Shown piece by piece: positions 1 to 10,313 of a stretch of DNA of 64,000 nucleotides. The notes beneath the pieces were generated by a model that made no database searches, was not told the DNA's origin, and was given only the letters and a program-made list of their open reading frames with translations. Every line of letters begins with the position of its first letter. Positions within the stretch are counted from its first letter, which is position 1. Source of the DNA: Plectosphaerella cucumerina. Taxonomy: Eukaryota; Ascomycota; Sordariomycetes; Glomerellales; Plectosphaerellaceae. Location of the stretch: the NCBI GenBank assembly GCA_020746995.1, contig JAGPXD010000001.1, forward strand, positions 372,001 through 436,000. The letters run 5' to 3'. Position numbers and translations under genes: made by a program.

Positions 1-1
1 G

Positions 2-1669
2 GAGATGACGGCGAGGAAGAAGGACTTCAGCATTGTCGTCTCCTCGAGGAACAAATGCGCCAGCCTGTTCATGGGCCCCGCCCGCTTCGCAAACCATGAT
101 TGCAACGCCAATGCCAAGCTCGTTACTACCGGCAAGGCAGGCATTGAGATTATTGCCATCAGGAACATCGAGGTCGGCGAGGAGATTACAGTAACCTACG
201 CTGATAATTATTTTGGCGTCAACAACAGCGAGTGCCTCTGCTGCACTTGCGAGAAGAACCAGGCCAATGGATGGGCCAACCCGGAGGGACAGGTGTCCGT
301 GAAGACGAGCATTGAGGGCGCTACCGGAGATGGCTACTCACTGCGGAAGCGAAGACGTGCCGACAGCTCCGAGCGCGCTTCTAGGACGCCATCTGTGGCC
401 CCTTCCATTCGCCCTCAGGTTTCCAAGACACGCCTCAAGTCGGCTCGCAACTCGCTCGCAAACGACTCCGCCGCCAAGGATTCGACAACTACCGACTCGC
501 CAATGCCGCCTCCTTCGTCAACTAAGAAGCGGGCCTACTCCTCGTCAATCATGACCCCTCCGTTCACACCCGCCAAGAAGTTAAAGCTCGCCGCAGATCA
601 GGCGATCCCGATTCACCTGGATGCCCAGAGCTCTAGAAGCAGCTCTGTGCAGTCTGAGCGCAGCGACTCATTGGCGAGCGGCAACGGCTCAACCACCGAC
701 ATCACCGAGCCGGAGAAGGAAAGCCCTTGCCCAGAGGCGCAAACTCTGAAGGCCGTCCAGACTCAGACAGACATGCCGGTTCTCAAGCAAGAGGAGGGCG
801 ACGAGCGTGCTGGCACCATTCTGGCACAGACCTCCCTCTTCTCTCAAACCAGCGAGGCCGCCCAAGCTGCCGCTCCAGCTCCTGCCGTGGTCGCTACCAC
901 CCGACCGGTGAGCGCCATGTCCATCTCGGCCATCTGCAACCCACCAACCCCGCCGTCTTCTCAACCACTGCCGTCAACGGAAGAGGAAGTCATGGCAACG
1001 GTCGAGACCACAGAACCAGTCACGGACCCTGCTCCGCTTATCGTCAAGGTGGAGGCTAAGATTGAGGCCTCAGCCGAGGATGCAGCTGCTGAGGAGCCGG
1101 AACAGCCGAGAAAGAAGCGAAAGTACACGAGGAGGATGTTCATTAAGGAGACTACACCACCGGCCAGACATCGCCAGCCCGGAGATTACACCCTGACACC
1201 GCTCCTGCTCTCAGAGCCACTGATGGCATGGATCAGGTGCATCAACTGCGACACGGCGTTTGTCCAGCACAATGCCTACTACACAAAGAGCTCTTGCCCT
1301 CGATGCGAGAGGCATTCAAAGCTCTACGGCTACATCTGGCCAAAGACACAGAAGGCGGGTCCCAGGGACAAGGAAGAGCGGATCCTCGATCACCGGACCA
1401 TTCACCGCTTCCTCAACAGGCAAGACGAGGCCATTATCCGGGGCAGGGCCATCAAGAGGCCACTGAGCGATGTCGACACAACTGCGACCGCCACGGAGAC
1501 AGCGACGCCCGATGTCCCGATGAGGAAGAAGCGGAAGATGACCAAGAGAAACGAGACCGAAGATGAGTCCGAGGACGAGGCCGAAGACGACGGCGACCGC
1601 AACTACATGCCAACCCGCCGCAGTGGCCGTGCCAGGAGGGTCAGCAACAAGGCGTCTGCCGTTGCTTAG
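2..1669 (+). CDS. set9: Histone H4-K20 methyltransferase Set9/KMT5-like, 5'-partial
   Basis: Probable SET-domain lysine methyltransferase of the Set9/Suv4-20 family, which methylates histone H4 Lys20 in the nucleus. The gene enters from the left edge and is open from base 2, so the N-terminus and first part of the SET domain are missing. Seen: the SET signature GPARFANHDCNANAKL, then EEITVTYADNYFG, then the post-SET cysteines CLCCTCE. A long Ser/Pro/Lys-rich linker follows, with basic nuclear-localisation-like patches. A conserved C-terminal module has two CxxC pairs (CINC and CPRC) followed by SKLYGYIWPKT and ERILDHRTIHRFL, an arrangement I associate with fungal Set9. The end is acidic then basic (PTRRSGRARR). 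No intron is visible. The TAG at 1667-1669 is taken as the stop, but coding-like sequence continues downstream (see next entry). Family is confident; substrate is inferred from family. Confidence 0.88.
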   Translation, partial: EMTARKKDFSIVVSSRNKCASLFMGPARFANHDCNANAKLVTTGKAGIEIIAIRNIEVGEEITVTYADNYFGVNNSECLCCTCEKNQANGWANPEGQVSVKTSIEGATGDGYSLRKRRRADSSERASRTPSVAPSIRPQVSKTRLKSARNSLANDSAAKDSTTTDSPMPPPSSTKKRAYSSSIMTPPFTPAKKLKLAADQAIPIHLDAQSSRSSSVQSERSDSLASGNGSTTDITEPEKESPCPEAQTLKAVQTQTDMPVLKQEEGDERAGTILAQTSLFSQTSEAAQAAAPAPAVVATTRPVSAMSISAICNPPTPPSSQPLPSTEEEVMATVETTEPVTDPAPLIVKVEAKIEASAEDAAAEEPEQPRKKRKYTRRMFIKETTPPARHRQPGDYTLTPLLLSEPLMAWIRCINCDTAFVQHNAYYTKSSCPRCERHSKLYGYIWPKTQKAGPRDKEERILDHRTIHRFLNRQDEAIIRGRAIKRPLSDVDTTATATETATPDVPMRKKRKMTKRNETEDESEDEAEDDGDRNYMPTRRSGRARRVSNKASAVA

Positions 1670-2168
1670 AAAGCGCGAGCGACCGCGAAGCCAGCTGTCC
1701 CGTCTGCTGTACCACAGCCTCATCAGGCTGTTGGCCTGGAACGCCAGCAGGCAGCCAAGATCTCCGAGCCGCAGCTACCTGAGAATCTTTCCGAAAGATC
1801 CCATGCGAAACCTTGAGCTGAGCCAGGAGGCCTCGCAGGGTGCTCAGTCGGACTTCAGAGCTGTTCAAGAGCACCCACCGGCAACCTACGAAGCCGCGGA
1901 GAACCTGAGGCCGAATCAGGGTGCTGCGCAGCCTGGCGACTCGGGCCAGCAAGACCCAGAGCTATTTCTGCCCAAGCAGGATCACGACAACCTCATGGGC
2001 CATGAAGCCCACTTAGGCCATGAACTAACAGAGCGCCCTCTGCTGAAGCAGGATCACGCCGACCACTCAAGCCAGCAAGGAACAGGGCTGGTTCTGCCGA
2101 AGCAGGATGAGGACGGCCACTCGGGCCATGATGTTGCGCAGGAAGAAGAGTATGATGGAATTCTTTGA
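1670..2168 (+). other. Coding-like extension downstream of the Set9 stop
   Basis: After the TAG the same frame stays open to about 1816 and reads as Ala/Pro/Gln-rich protein. A second frame, closing with TGA at 2166-2168, then carries low-complexity but protein-like sequence with an imperfect repeat of the type LPKQDHD...GHE (three units around 1960-2140) and an acidic end (EEEYDGIL). Codon choice looks coding. It could be a missed 3' exon of Set9, a decayed C-terminus with one stop and one frameshift, or 3' UTR that happens to be open. I see no strong donor/acceptor pair that joins the frames. Confidence 0.35.
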
Positions 2169-3222
2169 CAGAGTTTGGGCGAAGATTTGTGAGCATGCAG
2201 CGCATTAGAGAGCATTTGTGTGCGGCGCCCGCGTTGGCGTCTCACGCCGGTTTGCATATGTTTTGGCGACGGCGTTCGCTATTCTCGCCAACGGCCTCCC
2301 TGGAAAACATGGGAGTGAGGCCGTGGGCGTCTCTGGAGGGTCCAGAGTTTATTGTTCAATATTCAAGCGCATTTCTGCCTTCTTCAACATCTTCCTGCGA
2401 CTTCGCGCCCGGTGACATGATCGTTGGAAGAGCAGAATACTTGCCGCCGCAATCGTCACATGCCCTTCGATCCTTCGACCGAGAATAGGCAACCCTTTCG
2501 AGGATCACAACAGCATGTTGCTATTGGACCTCGAGGGCTTGGGCGGTTTCCGGCATGCCACGGCCTGCGATTGGGCTTTACCCGTGTCCCCCGTAGCTAA
2601 AAAGCACAATGTTTGGGTCGGGTGCCTTCTGCAGATTGTTCCCTGGCTTCTTTGTATCTCCCTTGCGGGAGAGCATCTGGGGTACTGTACGCAAGCTGCT
2701 TCGGTTCCTGAGATGGAGCATGGGTCTCCAGAGGGACAGCCTGCTAGTTGGGATCCAAAGCCAGGGACGAGAACTCGGAAGCTGAGGTGAGCTGAGCTGA
2801 CGGACGCCTAACGTCGCGGAGCCTGTTTCGGCCGCATGAGCGTCCCGGACTCGACGCAGCGAGCGGAGAGCGAGTTGGGGAAGGGCCGCGGACGAATGTT
2901 TCGCACGCCCGACACGTGCAGCGAATCGCTGAAGAGGGTGTTCGGGGTCCTTTGTCTGCCCGGTGATGGATGGTCGGGCTCGGTGCTCGTTGGTCTCTTC
3001 AGGCGGGAGATAGGTTTTGGAGGGATGGCCCTGGATTCTATTTAGCTCCTGGTGACTCCGGGCGCTGCCAGCGATCGCGTTGTTTCTCCTTCCCATCTTC
3101 GAATGTCAACGTCACCTTTCGAGTGAATCAACCGCTCACGGCGCGCCCGGCCGCACAACGTCGCGAAACAAGAATCATTTCCGCCACGCTTCTCTACGAT
3201 TATTATTCTCCAGGGAGACACG
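2169..3222. other. Intergenic, nothing supportable
   Basis: Presumed 3' UTR of the Set9 gene and promoter plus 5' UTR of the microprotein gene. Open frames of up to 172 codons here lack recognisable composition or motifs. A pyrimidine-rich stretch around 3080-3115 fits a leader for the downstream gene. Confidence 0.5.
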
Positions 3223-3674
3223 ATGCTGCACCTCGTATCGAACATGGGCATTCTCAACATGCTCCTCCTCTTCCTCGCCGTGATGAGCGCTCTGGTGCTT
3301 GGTTTCTCCGCGATGCGCTACGTACGTCACTCCCCTGCATCCTCCTACCCGCCTGGTGACAGCACGCTAATGCCGCCCCGGGCCTGACAGATCATGTTCT
3401 CCAACCCCAAGGACGAGATCAACTTCGAGGACGACGATAGCATCTACGCCTTTTACGGCGGCGCCAAGAGGCAGAGGGCAGGAAGTAAGTCGCGATGGTT
3501 CTGACCCGGTGCGAGGGTCCAGTGGTTTCTTTTCTCTTCTATCATTGCCGCATACGAGTTGGCAGGATCTGTTTTCATAATTGCTTCCTCGAAACCGAAA
3601 CTTTCTTTTTCTTTCTCGGGCGACTGACGATCCGGACGACAGGCGTCAAGAGAGTTACCTTCGAGGATATGTGA
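3223..3674 (+). CDS. Single-pass membrane microprotein (74 aa), three exons
   Basis: Small gene assembled from three exons: 3223-3321, 3391-3484 and 3643-3674. Intron 1 (3322-3390) has a GTACGT donor, a GCTAATG branch-like site at 3366-3372 and a CAG acceptor. Intron 2 (3485-3642) has GTAAGT and CAG. Frames join cleanly (99+94+32 nt = 75 codons). The product has a hydrophobic segment at residues about 8-28 (MGILNMLLLFLAVMSALVL). It then has a short, mostly acidic hydrophilic region (KDEINFEDDDSIYAFYGG), a basic patch (KRQR) and the end VKRVTFEDM. I infer a signal-anchor or single-pass protein of the endomembrane system. I do not recognise the family. The exons are too short for simple ORF calling, so automatic annotation may miss it. 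Confidence 0.62.
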
Positions 3675-4639
3675 GAGAGGCGCGATACCCAGGAATATGA
3701 CACGGCGTGGGAAGTGGCGGGCACCGGGATACATACGGCATTTGATTCAAGTCAGGGACATTCGGGTTTAGGAGCTTTACTTTTGCCGGCACATGCATTT
3801 CAAAGTACTTCATATTTTGATCCAGTGTCGCTGAAATGCAACAACATCCTCCTCACAACTGGACGCCAACCCAGATCTGCGGTGGACTCCGAGTGAAAGT
3901 AACAGGCCGGTTAATCTCCACCCTAGAACCTTGTATCGTATCTTCATCCGTACTTTGCGTGCAACCCTGGCCATCTAGTCCTGCAAGGCTTACTCTGGGT
4001 CGGGGCAATGTTGACCCACGACATGACAGGGCTCTTTCAGTACGCCTCGCCAGTATGCCCTTCGTTGACAGCTCCAGATTCTCTCACTTGACAACGATGT
4101 CAGGTCACTGACGTTGGGTATGGATCTAGGGTAGCAGCAGGAGGCGTCCTGGTACCTGGTTCCCGAGGTAGTCTGTACGAAGAAGACTCCGTCCTCCTGC
4201 AAATTTCAAAATAACTACCAATAGGTAAGGCGCCTGACTGTCAGCCTGTCTGACTTGAAAGCGACTAGGTTCTGTCACAGCAAGCGCCGGCTGAGCCAAC
4301 CATCGCGTCTGTCTCCCCAGTAGTTTGTGCTCATGTTCCATCGGCATTCTGGGCCGTCGCACGACATCGAGCTTCATCCCGGTAAGCTTGTGGCAGTGCT
4401 ACAAGAATCCCCTACTTCTGCACGGTCGTTTGTTTGGGGTCTGCGTTGCACGCAAGGAACGGCGGACCTCGATGGTTGTTTGCTTCCCGGCCTGCCCAGA
4501 TACTTTGACGTGCTTAAATGATCCTACCCCCAGGCAATTCCACAAGCCAGACATGTTTCTCGTCCTCGAAACATCCTTCAAAAAACTTTCCGTCAGCTTG
4601 ATTGGCATTTCTATTGCGAGACCTCCATGCCCTGCCGTC
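3675..4639. other. Intergenic, nothing supportable
   Basis: About 965 bases between the microprotein and the next membrane-protein gene. Moderate GC, scattered short ORFs on both strands, no RNA gene or repeat seen. The right part is presumed promoter and leader of the gene starting at 4640. Confidence 0.5.
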
Positions 4640-5483
4640 ATGGCACATCTTCAAGACGGAAATCTCCCGGAGGTCGTCCCTGACTCCTCACCGCAGGCCT
4701 ACTCCCAAGCAGAGTACTTCAAGCAAAAAGGGCTCGAGGGTGGCGATGGAAAGTATCCTTATGGTCCCGGCTGGGATGGCGAAAAGTACACACCAGACCC
4801 GTCCCCCTTGAGCCCTACTCCAAGACACGACATGGAAGATACGAATCCAGGAGAAGCCCAGCCAAGAAGGGTTTGTGGACTTGAAAAGAGAACGTTCTGG
4901 ATCATTACGGGTGTCGCTGTCGCTATCATTGTAGTCGCCGTCGGGGCTGGTGTTGGAGTCAGCCTGACTTCTCGAGGCAGCAGCGGAGCAAATGCCCAGG
5001 ACCGGGACCGACCCTCGCCTGAGTCGGGGACACCCAGCACAGTGACTACAATGGAAGCCACAAGGTATTCACTGTGATTTCGATTACAGAATCGAGGAGC
5101 TCATACTTCGCAGCACGCTCCCGGGCCCTGCTTCCTCTACAGAGGCAACGCCATCACCAACCATCATCTTCCTGAACAACCAAACCGAGCTAGAGAGCCA
5201 ATTCGCCTTCCAGGCCTACTCACATCCAAACTACGGCGGACAGGCGAGCAACGTCCTGCTGACTGAGGGGTTCATTGACCTGCCCTTTGACGCCAATAGT
5301 TACGTCTGGATTCGCAACGAAACCAACTGCTGCCTGACTTTCTGCCAGGGAACTGAGAAAGACGTTGGGTATTGGTGCGACTCTCGAAGGCAGCCGGAAG
5401 CTTCCAGCAACTTTGACAGGATCTACATTTGGTGCGGTAGAAACCCGGAGAAGGAGAAGAACAAGTGCGTCGAAGGAGTGTAG
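4640..5483 (+). CDS. Single-pass membrane protein with Cys-rich ectodomain
   Basis: Uncharacterised fungal membrane protein of 264 aa, exons 4640-5064 and 5114-5483. The 49-bp intron (GTATTC donor, TCGCAG acceptor) bypasses the in-frame TGA met if exon 1 is read straight on. Residues 1-80 are polar with Pro/Tyr-rich segments (YPYGPGWDGEKYTPDPSP), likely cytoplasmic. Residues about 86-109 are a strong transmembrane segment (FWIITGVAVAIIVVAVGAG). A Ser/Thr/Pro-rich stalk leads to a distal domain with six cysteines (CCLTFC, WCDS, WCGR, KCVEG) and the core GFIDLPFDANSYVWIRNET. The architecture resembles many lineage-expanded fungal cell-surface proteins of unknown role. The start at 4640 is chosen because upstream in-frame sequence is not protein-like. 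Topology and domain layout are clear; function is unknown. Confidence 0.72.
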
Positions 5484-5750
5484 CATTGTTCGGTACCTGC
5501 CACCTATGTGGCTTCTGAGGAGGCGCTCTGAAGAGAAGTGACGACTGGTGGAAGCTTCAGGCATGAGCCGCACGGCGCCTTCAGAGGCGCCTGAAAGGGA
5601 TTTCCTCGGTCTCGTGGTTTAAGAAGCACTGCAGTTCCCCTTTCAATTCTTTCAAATTATTGCTCAACGTTTGTCAACCCATCTTGTCCGAAAAAGCAGC
5701 TGTACTCCCGAAACATCACACCGAACAAACAAGATAACCCACATAGAGCC

Positions 5751-6056
5751 ATGGCCATCGCTGCATTTCTTCTTCACCCCAACACCCCGGCAGCTGGCAA
5801 GCACCCCCAAGAGTCACCCACTCACTCATCTACGTTCGACGATGCCAAGAACATCGTCTGCTCAAAGAGCTGCATCAACTCCGTCAGCTCCATCAATTTC
5901 GTCTTGAACCTGAAGCCCGAGGAGAACCTTGAGCAGCCGCACGACTTCCTCAAAACCGTCATGAACCAGGTCAACATTGACCCCAATCCTGCCGACTGGT
6001 ATGGCGAGTTTTCCGGTTTCAGCATGCACGGCAACATTCGCATGTGCTATTATTAG
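5751..6056 (+). CDS. Small hypothetical protein (101 aa)
   Basis: Uninterrupted ORF with a favourable start context (GAGCCATGGCC), preceded by an A/C-rich leader-like stretch. The product has no signal peptide, membrane segment or motif that I recognise. Its second half (NLKPEENLEQPHDFLKTVMN, then DPNPADWYGEFSGF) has the composition of an ordinary soluble protein, and four cysteines are present. It lies 267 bases downstream of the membrane protein on the same strand. Antisense ORFs over the same interval look like shadows. It may be a lineage-restricted gene or a chance ORF. Confidence 0.45.
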   Translation: MAIAAFLLHPNTPAAGKHPQESPTHSSTFDDAKNIVCSKSCINSVSSINFVLNLKPEENLEQPHDFLKTVMNQVNIDPNPADWYGEFSGFSMHGNIRMCYY

Positions 6057-7422
6057 CCATATCATAAATACGAAGATTTAAAGGATCAAGTCGAAGAGCG
6101 TTGCGGGATCACAAATTTTGAGATCCGAGAAGGCGATATGATACCAAGAGTTTGGACGACAAGACGCGAGCTTGGAGCATCTCTGGAAGCGCCAGTTCCG
6201 GTGTGACACTGTTGCGTCAAGACATTGAGTCGAGGGACGTGGGTGGTTCTCCAAGGGACGAGACTACAGAATTAAAAAGCCAGGGCAATTGAACAAAAAC
6301 GAAATCCACCATGTTCACAAGCACTTGCCCGCGATGATGTTGGATGCCTTCATGAGTTCAGCCAAGAGTCGCGATCAGAAGAACCTCATCTCGTGCCGGC
6401 CGAACTTGCCTCAAAGGACGGGCATGTAGTCACCCCGGTTGGCAAGCGGAGAAAATCGAACCCCGATTCGGCGGGTCGCCGTGATTCCTCCCCCTCTTGA
6501 GATAGCAGCTGGACCAACTTCACTGGGCTCAATATCCCGTATCCCGTCGAAACTCTGGCTGTCGAAAGAGCGGCATGAATGAAGACTGCTGAGCGGCCCC
6601 CGTCCTGCAGGTTGGCTGCGCCCCTCTCCGCCCTGGCCCTGGCGTTGAAGACATGTATGGCTGCCGATTTGCGCCCCCAACAGGCGGACCTCGCGACATT
6701 GGAACTGGCCTTGTTGGACCGCCTCGTCGCTGTCACGGCCTGCGCGTTGTTCGTGACTAGTGCATGAGTAAGGATGACAAGCCTTCTCCTGTGGGTAGCA
6801 TTGGATCCCGGCGGTTTGGAATCATGACGGTGCCCGTTGCAACGCAGCATTGGGTCGGGGTGGGTTAACGGCAGCCGGAAAGCTCCGATGACGCGCGAAG
6901 TGGTCCCTTCGACAGTTGCTGTAATGCTTGGCGATTCTTAGTCACGGCGAGCTACAGCTGCAGCCAGCTGAGCATCTTGAAAGGGGGGAGGGGCACGATG
7001 TCTAGCGTGGTGTTTTCTCCGAGGCCAAGGCGCCAGAAGCGAGGAGAAAATGGTTCCCGCAGAAATTAATGCCGCCCTTTCCCTTATGTCTATCCGCCGA
7101 AACGTCATGAGGCAGGGGATCATACAGGCATCGAAGAGGGATCGAGGGTGCGGTGAATATCATTACAGATGCTTATTCACTGACTGCCTGCATGGTCCCA
7201 TTCTGATGCCCTCGTCCACCAGGGTGCCGCGATGAACATCAAACCCGATTCAATGGGGAGATGGGAATGAACCTATCTTACGGAACGAGAACCATAAATG
7301 AGTTGGTCACGACTCTTCACCAATCCCATTTCTGAAGCATCAGATTCGATTAGGCATCTCTTCTGGACTTTTAGCTCACATCAACCAACTCGCAACGTCG
7401 TTTCCGACTTCAAAGTCTCATC
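6057..7422. other. Intergenic, promoter side of the MFS gene
   Basis: About 1.4 kb with no supportable gene. The last 100 bases before 7423 are A/C/T-rich and leader-like. ORFs on the minus strand at 6386-6850 and 6411-6680 are Arg/Ala/Ser-rich without recognisable features. Confidence 0.5.
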
Positions 7423-9215
7423 ATGACAACGAAGCAGCCTTCCGAGGGGCCAATGGCTTCCCCAAACCAGACGGGGGACCTCGACAGCCAGTCCGACAAT
7501 GAACGAAGCGCAAGCACTGTACTCAACAAGACGGAGGCCAAGATCGCCCTGCGCAAGATCGATCGACGCCTGGTCCCAATCATCGGAATTATGTACTGCT
7601 TCTCCGTCATCGGGCGAGCCAATCTTCCTGCCGCTGCCATTGCGGGCATGACCAACGACCTCAACCTCTTCGGAAACCGATACGTATGTTTGTCAGACGT
7701 CTGCAGGCAGTCTTGAAGCTGACACCTCTCAGTCTATTGTTCTGCTGGTCTTCTTCCCGCCCTACGTCTTCTTCCAGCCGCTGTCGGCCATCCTGAGCCG
7801 AAGACTGGGGCCCCGCATCTACTTCACTGGAATTACCCTTGCTACCGGCTTCATGATCGTTGGAATGGGCTTCATGAAGTCATGGAGCGATCTTGTGGTT
7901 GTCAGGTTGCTCATGGGAGCTCTCGACTCTGGCTTCTTCCCCAGCTGCCACTACCTGCTCAGCACTTGGTACACGCGTGGTGAGTCAACGAGGTCAGAAT
8001 GAGAATTGAATTTTGCTAACACCTGTACAGCTGAGGTCGGGTCTCGCTTCTCTTGCTTCTACATTCTTGTTTGCCTCTCTTATGCCTTTGGTGGCATCAT
8101 GGCTTTCGGGGTAGGTTTCTTCAGATCTCGATTCCATGACATCCTGCTGATCTGATAGTTCACTCATATGAACGGCCTGGGTGGTCGCAGTGGATGGTCT
8201 TGGATCTTCATAATGGAAGGACTGCTTACGCTCCTTGTTGGAGTGTTCGGTAGCTGCCTCCTCGTCGGATTTCCGGACACCACGAAGCCCTCGAAGAGCT
8301 TCTTGTCCCAAAAGGAGCTGGATTGGGCCTTGGAGAGGATCAACGAGGACCGTGGCGACACGGAGCTGCACAAGCTCACCTGGAGAACTGCTCTGAGGGC
8401 TGGCAAGGACCTCAAGGTCTGGGCCTTTGGTCTCATCTTCTTCAACAATGGCGTTGTCAATTTCGGTGGGCACATCTCCTTTGTTCGAAATACTGCACAC
8501 TTTCTGATACTCCATTCCCACAGCTCTGGCCAACTTTCTCCCCATCATTCTTCGGAGCAACATGGGCTTCACGATCGGAGAGTCTCAAATCCTCGTTGCA
8601 CCCCCATACGCCTTCGCAGCACTGGCCATGTGGACGGCTGGCTGGTTGGGCGACAGACACCACTTTCGGGGGCCCATCATTGTGATCTGCATGATCACGT
8701 CCATCGTCGGGTGTCTACTCATGGGCTTCCACAAAACCAATGGCGTTCGGTACTTCGGGGCCTTCCTGACAACAGCTGGAACCACCGGTGCCATTCCCGT
8801 CACAATGGCCTACCAGTCCAACAACATCAGAGGACAGTGGAAGCGAGCGTTCTCCAGTGCTCTGGTCGTTGCCATCTCCGGTCTTGGCGGCGTTGTCGGA
8901 AGTTTCGCCTTCAGGTAGGTGGATGTGCCCGTGCAACGGCTCCCGTTCGATTGCTCACTGCGTCGCCTAGGTCCAATGATGCTCCCAGGTTCCTCCCAGG
9001 TCTTTCTGTGTGCCTCGCCTGCGCAGTTTTCAACATCGTCATCGTCACCTGCCTGAGCTTCTTCTTCTACACGGCCAACAAGCGGGCTGATCGCGACGAC
9101 CTTGAGCTCGAGGCTTCTACTGTAAGAGCTTTGTCTCATGTCCGTTGAACTTTGACGGTGACTGATTGATTCCTCATAGGAGGCGGGCACTCGCAGATTC
9201 CGATACATGCTTTGA
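7423..9215 (+). CDS. MFS transporter, Dal5/allantoate permease-like (anion:cation symporter)
   Basis: Plasma-membrane major facilitator, probably proton-coupled uptake of an organic anion such as a ureide, vitamin or carboxylate. Seven exons: 7423-7683, 7733-7979, 8031-8110, 8159-8465, 8524-8914, 8971-9121, 9180-9215, giving 490 aa; every junction preserves frame and introns are 48-58 bp. Seen: a polar N-terminus, then KIDRRLVPIIGIMYCFSVI and IGRANLPAAAIAGM in TM1, RLLMGALDSGFFPSCHYLLS in the TM4-5 region, SGWSWIFIMEGLLTLLVGV at TM6, a central loop PDTTKPSKSFLSQKE, FALANFLPII after the loop, and about six further helices. These match the Dal5 (ACS) family layout and length. Substrate cannot be told from sequence. 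Neighbours are unrelated and no pathway cluster is present. The last exon codes for only 11 residues. Confidence 0.9.
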
Positions 9216-9503
9216 GCGTTAGAGCGCCCATTGCCGACAGGCGACTTGTTAGACACGACTAGAAGTTCCGACCATGGCATTCTAGCTTCTTTTGATAACT
9301 GAAAACGCCGATAATGGATACGGAAAAGAACTCCGGAAGTATGGCAGGGCAGCGAGAGAAATGGGAGTTCTGGGTAGACCGACAGATCGAGGAAGGAGTT
9401 TAGAGGTTAAAGTTGTCATAGACATTCCTTGCAGCCATAGAACACAAGCAGACAGGTTTATGAGTACTAAAAGCACACTAGAAAGTATCGGAAGAAGACA
9501 GAA

Positions 9504-10313
9504 CTAGCTCAGACTGAATTTATCGCGAAAGTCGAGGTCGTCTTTTCTTACTCCTTTCACACACTGGACCGTCATCTTCCTGACCACCACGACCTGATTG
9601 TTGTCGTAGAATAGCTTCTCAAGGTCCTCTCGCACCTTCTCTTTCTGCTCGCCCCTGATGCCATGCTCTTGTCCAGAAAGTCCGATGCCTTCTTTGGGCA
9701 GGACTCCCCACCAGACGCGAAGATAGGCGACTCGATTCTGGAACATGTATTGCAGGACGTAGTCATACAAGTCGGCCATCTTCCATGCAGTCTGGTCGGA
9801 CTCATCTTCGACATCGCCTTCTTGGCTGTGGCCGAAATCAGCACATGTCATCTGAAGACCTTGGGCCTGAAGCACGTACCTCGTCCGTGGAAGCTTCTCA
9901 GCCGTGTAGGACGTCCCGCCTCTGGCATGGCGCACGCTGAGAACAGACAGTTTCTGGATTGCCGGTTGAGAGATGTACATGCGGCGCCAGGTAGCGTCCG
10001 GTCTCGCAAAGGCCTCTCTGGACTTGGCGAGTGCGAGATCTTCGAACGAGGCCCGAGAGACCACGCCGTCGTCAAGATGGTTTCCAAACATGAAGCCGAA
10101 CTTGCTTTCAAGAAGCCCGTTCTTTCGCGGAGGACCGGACGATCTGGAAGACGGCTCACTGAGGAAGAACAGATGATGCTGGAGGGATGGAGATGTTTGG
10201 ATGGCTTCCTTCCAGCCGCGGCACACGAGCTGACATCTTGTGAGAAGGGTCGCGGCATCCACTGCCAGTAGGATGCTCTCAAGGAGCTCGGGGGTGGAAA
10301 GTACGGCATCCAT
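9504..10313 (-). CDS. F-box protein
   Basis: Intronless 269-aa protein whose N-terminus is an F-box (residues about 4-45: STPELLESILLAVDAATLL, then RCQLVCRGWKEAI), the Skp1-binding module of SCF ubiquitin ligases. The rest has no LRR, WD40 or Kelch repeats. It resembles the fungal F-box proteins whose C-terminal half is an uncharacterised mixed fold (YLRVWWGVLP, then NQVVVVRKMTVQCV). Substrate unknown. The gene converges on the MFS transporter with a 288-base gap and diverges from the metallopeptidase gene. Confidence 0.82.
   Translation of the reverse strand: MDAVLSTPELLESILLAVDAATLLTRCQLVCRGWKEAIQTSPSLQHHLFFLSEPSSRSSGPPRKNGLLESKFGFMFGNHLDDGVVSRASFEDLALAKSREAFARPDATWRRMYISQPAIQKLSVLSVRHARGGTSYTAEKLPRTRYVLQAQGLQMTCADFGHSQEGDVEDESDQTAWKMADLYDYVLQYMFQNRVAYLRVWWGVLPKEGIGLSGQEHGIRGEQKEKVREDLEKLFYDNNQVVVVRKMTVQCVKGVRKDDLDFRDKFSLS

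Noticed and set aside
7423..9215. Biosynthetic or catabolic cluster around the MFS transporter
   Set aside because: Flanking genes (small hypothetical protein, F-box) are unrelated and no enzyme or cluster regulator is adjacent.
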